The notes below the pieces were generated by a model that was not told the DNA's origin, ran no database searches, and saw only the letters and a program-made list of their open reading frames with translations. Below are positions 6,170-11,706 of a stretch of DNA of 11,706 nt, in pieces. The translations under genes and the position numbers were made by a program. How positions within the stretch are numbered: the first letter of the stretch is position 1; the number at the start of each line of letters is the position of its first letter. Source of the stretch: Fischerella sp. (GTDB taxonomy: Bacteria > Cyanobacteriota > Cyanobacteriia > Cyanobacteriales > Nostocaceae); the NCBI GenBank assembly GCA_026419705.1, contig JANZYY010000108.1:1-11706 (forward strand), in the 5' to 3' direction.

Positions 6170-7747
6170 ATGAACCAGTTGTATTGCTCAGATCAAATTC
6201 GATTCCGAAAAAAAGCGACTCAACTAATAGTAGCGTTGCTTTTAGTATTAACCTTGGCGTGGGGATTACTACCAACAGTTGCTTTCGCTTACACTCAAAC
6301 TCCACCACCTCAAAGCTCGATTCAACCTTATCTGGATCGAGTCATGAAGCAGCTAACGGAGTTTCGCCTCGACAATGGTATGAAATTCATTGTCTTTGAA
6401 CGCCATCAAGCACCCGTAGTTTCTTTTGTTACTTATGCCGATGTAGGCGGTATAAATGAACCAGATGGAAAAACAGGTTTAGCACACTTTCTAGAGCATT
6501 TGGCTTTCAAAGGTACAACCAGGATTGGTACAAAAGATTACAAAGCCGAAAAACCGCTACTAGACGAATTGGATCGGTTGGCTGAGCAAATTCAAACTGC
6601 GAAAGCCGCTGGTAACGAAGATGAGGTTGCGAAGTTAACAGCTGAATTTGAAAAAGTGGAAGCACAAGCTGCTAAGCTGGTCCAGCAAAATGAGCTAGGG
6701 CGAATTGTTGAACAAGCAGGAGGCGTAGGCTTAAATGCCAATACTTCCACGGAAGCCACCCGTTATTTTTACAGCTTTCCTTCTAACAAGCTGGAATTGT
6801 GGATGTCGCTGGAGTCGGAGCGATTTTTGGAACCTGTATTTCGGGAATTTTATAAAGAAAAAGATGTGATTTTAGAGGAGCGACGCCTGCGGGTAGAAAA
6901 TTCACCCATAGGGATGATGTTGGAGAAGTTTAACGATACGGCTTTCAAAGTTCATCCCTACAGGCGTCCGGTGATTGGTTATGACGAAGATATCCGCAAC
7001 TTAACACGGAAAGATGTCCAAAAGTTTTTCGACACGCACTATGTACCAAGTAATTTAACCATCGCTATCGTGGGAGATGTCAAACCTGCTGAAGTCAAAA
7101 GACTGGCGCAAATTTACTTTGGAAGGTATAAAGCCAAACCAAAACCTGATGAAAATCTGCCAGCAGAACCACAGCAAACACAAACCCGGGAAGTGACGTT
7201 AAAGTTAAATTCTCAACCTTGGTATTTGGAAGGTTATCATCGTCCAGCAATTACCCATCTGGATAACGTAGTGTATGAAATTATGGGTAGATTACTGAGT
7301 GACGGACGGACGTCGCGCTTATACAAGTCTTTGGTAGAACAGCAGCGTTTGGCTCTTTCAGCTCAAGGTTTCAGCGGATATCCTGGGGATAAATACCCAA
7401 ATCTGATGTTATTTTATGCTCTCACAGCTCCTGGTCGTACGGTTGACGAGGTGGCAGTAGCGTTGCGAAAGGAAATTGACAGACTCAAAACTGAGCCAGT
7501 ATCAGCTATGGAATTGGAGCGGGTGAAAACGCAAGCCAAGGCAGACTTATTGCGAACGCTCGATTCTAATATGGGTATGGCACAGCAATTGTTGGAATAC
7601 GAGGTGAAAACTGGTTCTTGGCGAAATTTGTTTAAGGAGTTGGATAAATTAGAAGCCGTGACGGCTGCTGATATTCAACGGGTAGCACAAGCAACTTTTA
7701 CACCCCAAAATCGTACTATTGGCAAGCTGTTGTCGCAGCAAGGATGA
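6170..7747 (+). CDS. M16-family zinc peptidase, catalytic subunit, exported
   Basis: From the ATG at 6170 the protein has 525 residues and starts with a signal peptide: basic RFRKK (11-15), hydrophobic LIVALLLVLTLAWGLL (19-34), and a likely cut after AFA (40). The inverted zinc motif of M16 (pitrilysin/insulinase) peptidases is intact: GLAHFLEHLAFKGT with H106, E109 and H110, and a third ligand near E215 in LWMSLESERFL. Between these is an extra charged, helix-forming segment (about 130-180), so the ligand spacing is ~105 residues instead of the usual 74-76. The C-terminal half is a second M16 domain (GRLLSDGRTSRLYKSLVEQQ). It is followed seven bases later by a non-catalytic M16 gene, suggesting a heteromeric enzyme in the periplasm or outer layers. 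A more upstream TTG (6062) is unlikely because it would bury the signal peptide behind 36 residues. Confidence 0.92.
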   Translation: MNQLYCSDQIRFRKKATQLIVALLLVLTLAWGLLPTVAFAYTQTPPPQSSIQPYLDRVMKQLTEFRLDNGMKFIVFERHQAPVVSFVTYADVGGINEPDGKTGLAHFLEHLAFKGTTRIGTKDYKAEKPLLDELDRLAEQIQTAKAAGNEDEVAKLTAEFEKVEAQAAKLVQQNELGRIVEQAGGVGLNANTSTEATRYFYSFPSNKLELWMSLESERFLEPVFREFYKEKDVILEERRLRVENSPIGMMLEKFNDTAFKVHPYRRPVIGYDEDIRNLTRKDVQKFFDTHYVPSNLTIAIVGDVKPAEVKRLAQIYFGRYKAKPKPDENLPAEPQQTQTREVTLKLNSQPWYLEGYHRPAITHLDNVVYEIMGRLLSDGRTSRLYKSLVEQQRLALSAQGFSGYPGDKYPNLMLFYALTAPGRTVDEVAVALRKEIDRLKTEPVSAMELERVKTQAKADLLRTLDSNMGMAQQLLEYEVKTGSWRNLFKELDKLEAVTAADIQRVAQATFTPQNRTIGKLLSQQG

Positions 7748-7754
7748 ACAAGGT

Positions 7755-9287
7755 ATGCACAGATATAAGAGAAAGAACAAAAGGCAAATCAGGATTTCAA
7801 ATTTCAGACTTATGATTCCGAATGGGAAACGGTTGGTTTATGTACTGGTTGTTGCTTTTGCCTTTGTACTTTTGACTTTTAATTTATCTTGGGCGGCGAC
7901 AGCAGCAAAGCATTATACGGAGTTACAGTTTGCTCCACTGCCTGAGGTAAAGTTACCAAACTACGAGCGGTATCAGCTAAATAACGGCATGGTTGTTTAT
8001 TTGATGCAAGATCGCGAATTGCCGTTAGTAAAGGGTGGGGCGATGATTCGTACTGGCGGTCGTTGGGAACCTGCAGATAAAGTTGGTTTGGCAGGGTTGA
8101 CGGGCAAGGTATTGCGAACTGGGGGAACTGTTTCCCATACACCCGACGAAATCAACCAAATGTTAGAACAACGAGCAGCCTCGGTAGAAATTACCGTTAA
8201 CGAAAGTAGTGGGACTGCTAGTTTTGAAGCCCTCAGCGAAGATACGGAAACAGTGTTAGGTTTGTTTGCTGAGATACTGCGAGAGCCAGTGTTTGCTGCG
8301 GACAAACTGGAGTTGGCAAAGACGCAAGAACGCGGGCAAATAGCACGTCGTAATGATTCTCCAGATGAGATTGCTCAGCGAGAATTTAAGAAATTGATTT
8401 ATGGCAAGGAAAGTCCTTACGCCCGTACGACTGAGTATGCAACGATAAATAATATTTCCCGTCAGGATTTGGTGAAGTTTTACCAGCAGTACTTTTACCC
8501 CAATAATATGATTTTGGGGATTGTGGGGGATTTTGACACCAAGAAAATGAAATCGCTGATTCAAGCCAAGTTTGGTGACTGGAAAGCCAACCCAAATTTA
8601 ACTAAACCCCAATTGCCACAAGTGACACAAGCCAATAAAGGCGGTGTTTTTTTTGTTAATCAACCCCAACTGACTCAGAGTAATATTCTCATCGGACATT
8701 TGGGAGGACAGTTTAACAGTCCCGATTATCCTGCATTGGATGTGTTAAGTGGGGTGTTAAATGGCTTTGGCGGACGCTTGTTTAATGAAGTGCGATCGCG
8801 TCAGGGGCTAGCTTACTCGGTATACGGTTACTGGAGTCCCCGTTATGACTACCCTGGTATGTTCATTGCTGGTGGACAAACGCGTTCAGATGCGACTGTA
8901 CAGTTTGTGAAAGCTTTGCAAGTAGAAATCAAACGCCTGCAGACTCAACAAGTAACGCCAAAAGAATTAGCTTTTGCTAAGGAGTCTACCCTCAATTCGT
9001 TTGTTTTCAATTTTGAAGATCCTGCTCAGGTCTTGTCACGGTTAATGCGGTACGAATACTATGGCTATCCCTCTGATTTCCTATTTCGCTATCAAAAAGC
9101 TGTAGCAGCAACAACAGCAGCAGATGTACAGCGAGTGGCACAACAATATCTCAAACCGGATGCACTGATAACTTTGGTGGTGGGGAATCAAACCGCCATT
9201 AAACCACCATTGACACAGCTAGCAACACAGGTAACGCCCATAGACGTGACCATTCCTGGCTCACCACAACCCCAGGCAAAGAATTAA
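7755..9287 (+). CDS. M16-family peptidase-like protein, non-catalytic partner
   Basis: A 510-residue protein with both M16 domains but no zinc motif: the HXXEH position reads GLAGLTGKVLRTGGT (111-125). The C-terminal domain retains GFGGRLFNEVRSRQGLAYSV (337-356), the region that carries the R/Y substrate-gripping pair in non-catalytic subunits of heterodimeric M16B peptidases. It is therefore probably the partner of the preceding catalytic protein. A signal peptide with core VYVLVVAFAFVLLTFNLSWA (28-47) predicts export. Start choice: the ATG at 7755 is seven bases after the upstream stop and has AAGGA ten bases before it, favouring it. The ATG at 7812 would give a tidier n-region (MIPNGKRLVYV) and cannot be excluded. 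The intervening 57 bp contain heptamer-like DNA (ATTTCAA ATTTCAG). Transcription ends at the terminator at 9321. Confidence 0.9.
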   Translation: MHRYKRKNKRQIRISNFRLMIPNGKRLVYVLVVAFAFVLLTFNLSWAATAAKHYTELQFAPLPEVKLPNYERYQLNNGMVVYLMQDRELPLVKGGAMIRTGGRWEPADKVGLAGLTGKVLRTGGTVSHTPDEINQMLEQRAASVEITVNESSGTASFEALSEDTETVLGLFAEILREPVFAADKLELAKTQERGQIARRNDSPDEIAQREFKKLIYGKESPYARTTEYATINNISRQDLVKFYQQYFYPNNMILGIVGDFDTKKMKSLIQAKFGDWKANPNLTKPQLPQVTQANKGGVFFVNQPQLTQSNILIGHLGGQFNSPDYPALDVLSGVLNGFGGRLFNEVRSRQGLAYSVYGYWSPRYDYPGMFIAGGQTRSDATVQFVKALQVEIKRLQTQQVTPKELAFAKESTLNSFVFNFEDPAQVLSRLMRYEYYGYPSDFLFRYQKAVAATTAADVQRVAQQYLKPDALITLVVGNQTAIKPPLTQLATQVTPIDVTIPGSPQPQAKN

Positions 9288-9320
9288 GCAAGATTTCGAT
9301 CTTGGTCTTGTACAGAGTGG

Positions 9321-9348
9321 GGACAATTTATGAATTGTCCTTTTTTTT
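9321..9348 (+). terminator. Intrinsic terminator of the M16 operon
   Basis: A perfect 8-bp stem GGACAATT / AATTGTCC with a TATG loop is followed directly by eight T residues. It begins 34 bases after the second M16 stop codon. This is the strongest terminator in the window. Confidence 0.93.
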
Positions 9349-9400
9349 AGAGGTTGTTGAAAAAGTAGTTGCCTGTGATTTTCGCCATTGATAAAGAAAT

Positions 9401-9816
9401 GGTATGAGAGCTTGCACCATACCCTGCCCGAAGAGCTTAACTCTACGATTGCGAGAGCCTCTTGCTCTGGTTCTCGTAGTTCTCATTACCACCCTTGATG
9501 GGTAGTAACAAGGGTGGTGGGTTGCAGCCTCCAGCGGTGCAAGATGTGAAAAATCTAAAAGTTTTTGCCACCGAGAAGAGAACTTTTAAAAAATCCTCTT
9601 CAGTTCCACTTCAAGTGAACTTAAAAGACTAAATAGAAGCGGTGGCACTACTGACGTTTGCGTTCTCCGCTACAAGTAGTTAACAAAGCTATGCTGAAGG
9701 CAGAAGGGAGAAGTGAAGCGGGTTTGAACTCAATTTACTTTTTGTTACATAGTTCTGTTTTTTTGTCCCTTCCTACTTATTTGAGTGGTTCAATGTCTGA
9801 AGCTTCAGGCATTTTT
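9401..9816 (+). ncRNA. Candidate structured non-coding RNA (unclassified)
   Basis: No convincing ORF crosses this segment, yet helices follow one another closely: GGTATG/CATACC (9401/9418), CTACGA/TCGTAG around 9442-9479 enclosing AGAGC/GCTCT, a perfect 10-bp stem ACCACCCTTG/CAAGGGTGGT (9488-9497/9509-9518), TTGCA/TGCAA (9522/9538), and a long-range GCCACCG/CGGTGGC (9567-9573/9640-9646) enclosing GAAGAG/CTCTTC and a bulged GTTC...GAAC hairpin. ACTAC/GTAGT (9647/9676) and CCGCT/AGCGG (9667/9717) would form a pseudoknot. A terminator-like hairpin closes it at 9794-9816, and the M16 terminator isolates it upstream. It does not resemble tmRNA, RNase P RNA, SRP RNA or group II intron domain V. A stand-alone HEARO/IscB-type omega RNA is one alternative, but no IscB-like ORF follows. 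The 5' end is not defined; no convincing promoter was found. Confidence 0.42.
9794..9816 (+). terminator. Intrinsic terminator-like hairpin
   Basis: TGTCTGA / TCAGGCA form a 7-bp stem (one G-U pair) around an AGCT loop, followed by five T residues and more AT-rich sequence. The opposite strand lacks a T-run, so it would act on plus-strand transcripts, such as the candidate RNA directly upstream. Confidence 0.7.
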
Positions 9817-10173
9817 ATATGCTTGCAAAAATAAGATTTTTATACTTTTTATACTTTTCATTTTCAAATAATTACTGTTTATTTTAGCTCCTTGCCCTCG
9901 TCAAAGATAAGGAATTTATGATTGGATGTATGGAGTCAGTCGTGAGTGGCGATCGCTCCGAGCATAACGTTAGTATCAATAACTGAAAGCGCTTTAGCTT
10001 TTATATATTTTTTGTGTTATGCGAATGCACATTTTTTGAAAAATATTTTTTTAAATTTGCATAAATTTTGGCACTAATTTTGTTTATATCTTTAAGTTAA
10101 AAACCAAATCTGTTAATGTCTATCTGATAATATCATTACATAGAAAATTGGGGATTTTCCGAGGTAAATAATT
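9817..10173. other. AT-rich intergenic segment upstream of the GG-leader gene
   Basis: This 357-bp stretch has no intact gene. It contains a HIP1 site at 9949, a possible decayed PIN-domain gene on the minus strand (listed separately) and a palindrome AAAGCGCTTT at 9986-9995. From about 10000 it is strongly A/T-rich with long T- and A-runs, as expected of a promoter region. A TAATAT at 10128-10133 could be a -10 box for the gene at 10174, but no matching -35 box is clear. Confidence 0.55.
9879..10016 (-). pseudogene. Possible PIN-domain protein N-terminal remnant
   Basis: Read on the minus strand, one frame gives KAKALSVIDTNVMLGAIATHD, a TGA stop (9936-9938), then LHTSNHKFLIFDEGKELK and a TAA stop (9879-9881). 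The VIDTNV motif followed by a hydrophobic helix is the start pattern of PIN-domain ribonucleases (VapC-like toxins and relatives), whose first catalytic aspartate is in the D-T-N motif. There is no start codon upstream in frame, an internal stop interrupts it, and only about 40 residues remain. The match is short and rests on one motif, so it may be fortuitous. Confidence 0.3.
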
Positions 10174-10479
10174 ATGATTGTTTGTGACTTAGATTTCTGT
10201 GAAACTGTAGAAACTGAAAATAAAATAATAGGTGGTGCCGCAACTTTTACTTATACTGACACATCTGCTTCTTCAGGTTTTGCTAACGCAGAAGCTGGCG
10301 CAATTGCTCTTGGAAAAGTTACTAACACTAGTACCAAAACTAATACTATTGTCAGTGAGAGTCCAAATGTAAAGTTTAGTAAGGCTAAGGCAGAAGCAGA
10401 TGCTTGGGCTTGGGATGAGAATAGCTATTCCCAGTCTAAAAGCAGCAGTCTTAGCGTTTATCTTAGTAGCAGCTACTAG
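10174..10479 (+). CDS. Small secreted-peptide candidate with double-glycine leader
   Basis: A 101-residue protein with GAGG nine bases before the ATG. The N-terminus MIVCDLDFCETVETENKIIGG looks like a double-glycine leader: acidic, short, with isoleucine at -4 and Gly-Gly at 20-21. Such leaders are cut by C39-peptidase domains of ABC exporters. The predicted 80-residue mature part is rich in Ser, Thr and Ala (ATFTYTDTSASSGFANAEAG; TNTSTKTNTIVSES), has no cysteine, contains AWAWDENSYS and ends SLSVYLSSSY. From memory, cyanobacteria carry families of small proteins beginning 'MI(I/V).DL...' with a GG site; their functions are unknown and they are sometimes listed as bacteriocin-like. No transporter or C39 peptidase is in the window. 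It converges on the radical SAM locus. It could be a RiPP precursor or an unmodified secreted peptide. Confidence 0.72.
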   Translation: MIVCDLDFCETVETENKIIGGAATFTYTDTSASSGFANAEAGAIALGKVTNTSTKTNTIVSESPNVKFSKAKAEADAWAWDENSYSQSKSSSLSVYLSSSY

Positions 10480-10490
10480 TTACAAAAAGA

Positions 10491-10627
10491 CTAATACCAA
10501 TTCTCTTGCACTCACTGTCTTCCTTGGCATTCTACCCTACGGTCAGCCGCTACGCGTCTATGGCGTTCTTGGCGGTTCGTCTATAAATTAAGTGCATCTT
10601 CACATCTTCACAGAGAAGTGGTATTAG
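10491..10627. mobile_element. MITE-like element, 137 bp with 16-bp inverted ends
   Basis: The left end CTAATACCAATTCTCT (10491-10506) and right end AGAGAAGTGGTATTAG (10612-10627) are inverted repeats matching at 15 of 16 positions. The interior has no ORF of note and a GC-rich block (10541-10580) unlike the AT-rich flanks. Near the right end an 8-bp unit CATCTTCA is tandemly duplicated. No clear target-site duplication was found. Related end sequences recur at 10784-10795 and 11128-11149. It appears to be inserted between the GG-leader gene and its terminator. Confidence 0.62.
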
Positions 10628-10664
10628 AATTTTCCTTTACAAAAATTTTCCTATTTTTGATATT

Positions 10665-10696
10665 CCCTTGCTCTTGTCAAAAGAGAGGGTTTTTTT
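10665..10696 (+). terminator. Intrinsic terminator for plus-strand transcription
   Basis: CCCT (10665-10668) and CTCTT (10671-10675) pair with AAGAG (10681-10685) and AGGG (10686-10689), leaving a TG bulge and a small loop, followed by seven T residues. It is the first terminator after the GG-leader gene and lies just beyond the MITE-like element. Confidence 0.78.
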
Positions 10697-10783
10697 ATCA
10701 GTAGGTTAAATCAACTAGAGTATGAGTCAGCCGCAGATATAGCGCTATTCTCCCGTCTTTTTTTCTCATCCACATTAGGCGTT

Positions 10784-10795
10784 AATTGGTATTAG
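10784..10795. repeat. Third copy of the CTAATACCAATT repeat end
   Basis: AATTGGTATTAG is the exact reverse complement of CTAATACCAATT at 10491-10502. It could be the far end of a larger 305-bp element (10491-10795) or a separate remnant. It contains the stop codon (10792-10794) of the minus-strand 62-residue ORF. Confidence 0.7.
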
Positions 10796-10980
10796 CTACT
10801 TGGGAAATACCGTTCTCTTTTATCTAGGGATTGCTTTGCTTTCAAAAGCGCTTTCAAATAAGCTAATTGACTACTCCAAGCCGAGCGAGGAAGCAGCGGG
10901 ATTTTCTCCAATCCACCTTTTGATGACTCAAAATCAGGTGTTTCTCCTCGAATTTGGGTGATTTCGGAATTTTCTGCCAT
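10792..10980 (-). CDS. 62-residue peptide downstream of SPASM maturase, possible substrate
   Basis: A short gene on the same strand as the radical SAM gene, 152 bases behind it, with GGAG eight bases before the ATG. The N-terminal half is polar and acidic (MAENSEITQIRGETPDFESS), followed by KGGLEKIPLLPRSAWSSQLA, a helical basic stretch YLKALLKAKQSLDKRER and the tail YFPSS. There is no signal peptide or cysteine. I do not recognise the family. Size and position suit a RiPP precursor acted on by the upstream maturase, with W35, Y41 and the C-terminal YF as possible modification sites, but no known precursor motif is visible, so this is inference. The stop codon lies in a repeat end, so the C-terminus may have been cut or replaced by an insertion. 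A small accessory protein or spurious ORF are alternatives. Confidence 0.55.
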   Translation of the reverse strand: MAENSEITQIRGETPDFESSKGGLEKIPLLPRSAWSSQLAYLKALLKAKQSLDKRERYFPSS

Positions 10981-11127
10981 AATCTATTCTCCATAACAAA
11001 ATCCGATCCCCGACCTCCAATTCCTATCAACTTTCTCTGGGTAAGAAGAAGAAATGAATGAAATTTTTCTGGTGCTCCTATGAAACCACCCTCCTGCGAT
11101 GCTGACAGAAAGGAGTGAAGTGTTGTG

Positions 11128-11149
11128 CATCTTCACAGAGAAATGGTAT
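11128..11149. repeat. 22-bp repeat shared with MITE-like element end
   Basis: This segment matches 10603-10624 at 21 of 22 positions (the core is CATCTTCACAGAGAA, then TGGTAT), in the same orientation. It overlaps the 3' end of the radical SAM gene: the codons for the last residues (DTISL) and the stop codon (11133-11135) fall inside it. Confidence 0.75.
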
Positions 11150-11706
11150 CAAAAACTTCAGCTTCGTTCTGCCAACTTTCCGACCACTGGATACGGTCAG
11201 CGCTAAAGTGGAGTGGATCGTTGGCTGGCAATGGTGTATCAATAGACTCTTCAATTAGCTCAAATTCACCATTGTCAAAGGGAAGCCCTTGCGCTCTAAC
11301 TTTGGGAACGAAGCGCTCCCTCATGCCTCGCTCTGCATGGACAAGAGCACGGTGATGGCAGTAAGGATTATTACCTCTACGGTCAAAGAAAACGTGGGCA
11401 GTCCAACTGCAGCCTCCACGACAAAGCTCAGCGAATTCGCAGGTCTTGCAGAAACCCCACAGGTGTTTTGTGCCTTCTGGTGTGCCTGCTCCCAAATTTA
11501 GGCGCAGTTGCTCAGTGTTTTCAACAATATCCCTGAGTGAACGGTCTCTGATATTACCACCTGTGTAAGCAGTAGTAGGCAGTGAGGGACAACCTTTGAT
11601 GGCACCGTCAGCTTCTATACCTAAGGTGGAGAGTCCAGCACCGCAACCTTGCCAAAAGGAGAATTCATGCTCGTTTCCCCGTCCTCGCAGCAGCCGTTCA
11701 TAGGGA
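11133..11706 (-). CDS. Radical SAM/SPASM peptide maturase, C-terminal part
   Basis: The frame is open to the window edge, leaving 190 residues; the N-terminal CxxxCxxC radical SAM core is outside. A complete SPASM domain is visible: WQGCGAGLSTLGIEADGAIKG then CPSLP gives C-X12-G-X4-C; FCKTCEFAELCRGGC gives C-X2-C-X5-C-X3-C; and NNPYC supplies the last cysteine. These seven cysteines bind two auxiliary [4Fe-4S] clusters in enzymes that cross-link or otherwise modify ribosomal peptides. Flanking sequences (PTTAYTGGNIRDRSLRDIVE, SWTAHVFFDRRGNNPYCHHR) are strongly family-like and intact. The tail after LPFDNGEFELIEE is acidic and variable, and its last codons lie in a dispersed repeat. Peptide maturation is the expected role; the reaction and substrate are unknown. 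The nearest candidate substrate is the 62-residue ORF behind it. Confidence 0.9.
   Translation of the reverse strand, partial: PYERLLRGRGNEHEFSFWQGCGAGLSTLGIEADGAIKGCPSLPTTAYTGGNIRDRSLRDIVENTEQLRLNLGAGTPEGTKHLWGFCKTCEFAELCRGGCSWTAHVFFDRRGNNPYCHHRALVHAERGMRERFVPKVRAQGLPFDNGEFELIEESIDTPLPANDPLHFSADRIQWSESWQNEAEVFDTISL

Noticed and set aside
9351..9816. tmRNA, RNase P RNA, group II intron or CRISPR array
   Set aside because: There are no tag-peptide or alanine-acceptor features, no conserved RNase P motifs, no domain V hairpin and no regularly spaced repeats with spacers.
10400..10591. Plus-strand ORF overlapping the GG-leader gene and the MITE
   Set aside because: It is out of frame with the peptide gene and runs into the repeat element, with no ribosome-binding site.
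9986..10854. Palindromes AAAGCGCTTT (9986 and 10845) and ATAGCGCTAT (10739)
   Set aside because: They are short, one lies within a coding ORF, and they share no consistent position relative to starts. They are not enough to propose an operator.
11289..11501. Plus-strand ORF opposite the radical SAM gene
   Set aside because: It is the antisense shadow of a strongly conserved SPASM domain.

Overview
The window looks like chromosomal or large-plasmid DNA of a filamentous, probably heterocystous (Nostocales-type) cyanobacterium. The evidence is seven HIP1 octamers (GCGATCGC at 592, 1613, 3330, 5517, 5651, 8792 and 9949), heptanucleotide short tandem repeats (STRR-like) between genes, a pentapeptide-repeat protein of the usual cyanobacterial layout, and a Uma2-family (DUF820) nuclease. 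No species can be named from the sequence alone.

Layout. 1-590: 3' part of a pentapeptide-repeat protein gene. 654-1298: Uma2-family PD-(D/E)XK protein. 1337-2719 (minus): Xaa-Pro aminopeptidase. 2917-3141 (minus): small acidic lipoprotein. 3286-3438: possible 50-residue protein. 3580-4875: nitroreductase-like protein. 4881-5322: a gene graveyard holding a GNAT fragment joined out of frame to a berberine-bridge-enzyme C-terminal fragment. 5405-6019 (minus): TetR regulator, divergent from a two-gene M16 peptidase operon (6170-9287) that ends at a strong intrinsic terminator. 9349-10173: no intact gene, but a dense series of RNA-like helices ending in a second terminator, then AT-rich DNA with a possible decayed PIN-domain gene. 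10174-10479: small protein with a double-glycine leader. 10491-10795: MITE-like repeats and a terminator. 10792-10980 and 11133-11706 (both minus): a 62-residue peptide and the C-terminal half of a radical SAM/SPASM peptide maturase that runs off the window.

How the genes may work together. The M16 pair looks like one enzyme: the first protein has the zinc motif HFLEH, the second has lost it, and both have export signals, so a heteromeric exported peptidase is likely. The right end looks like a peptide natural-product (RiPP) neighbourhood: a SPASM maturase, a short ORF behind it, and a convergent gene whose product has a GG leader of the type cut by C39-peptidase ABC exporters. That link is inferred from gene order and motifs. 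A recurring theme is that dispersed repeats sit at the 3' ends of genes and supply or abut their stop codons. The least explained part is the structured, terminator-ended segment at 9401-9816, a candidate non-coding RNA.
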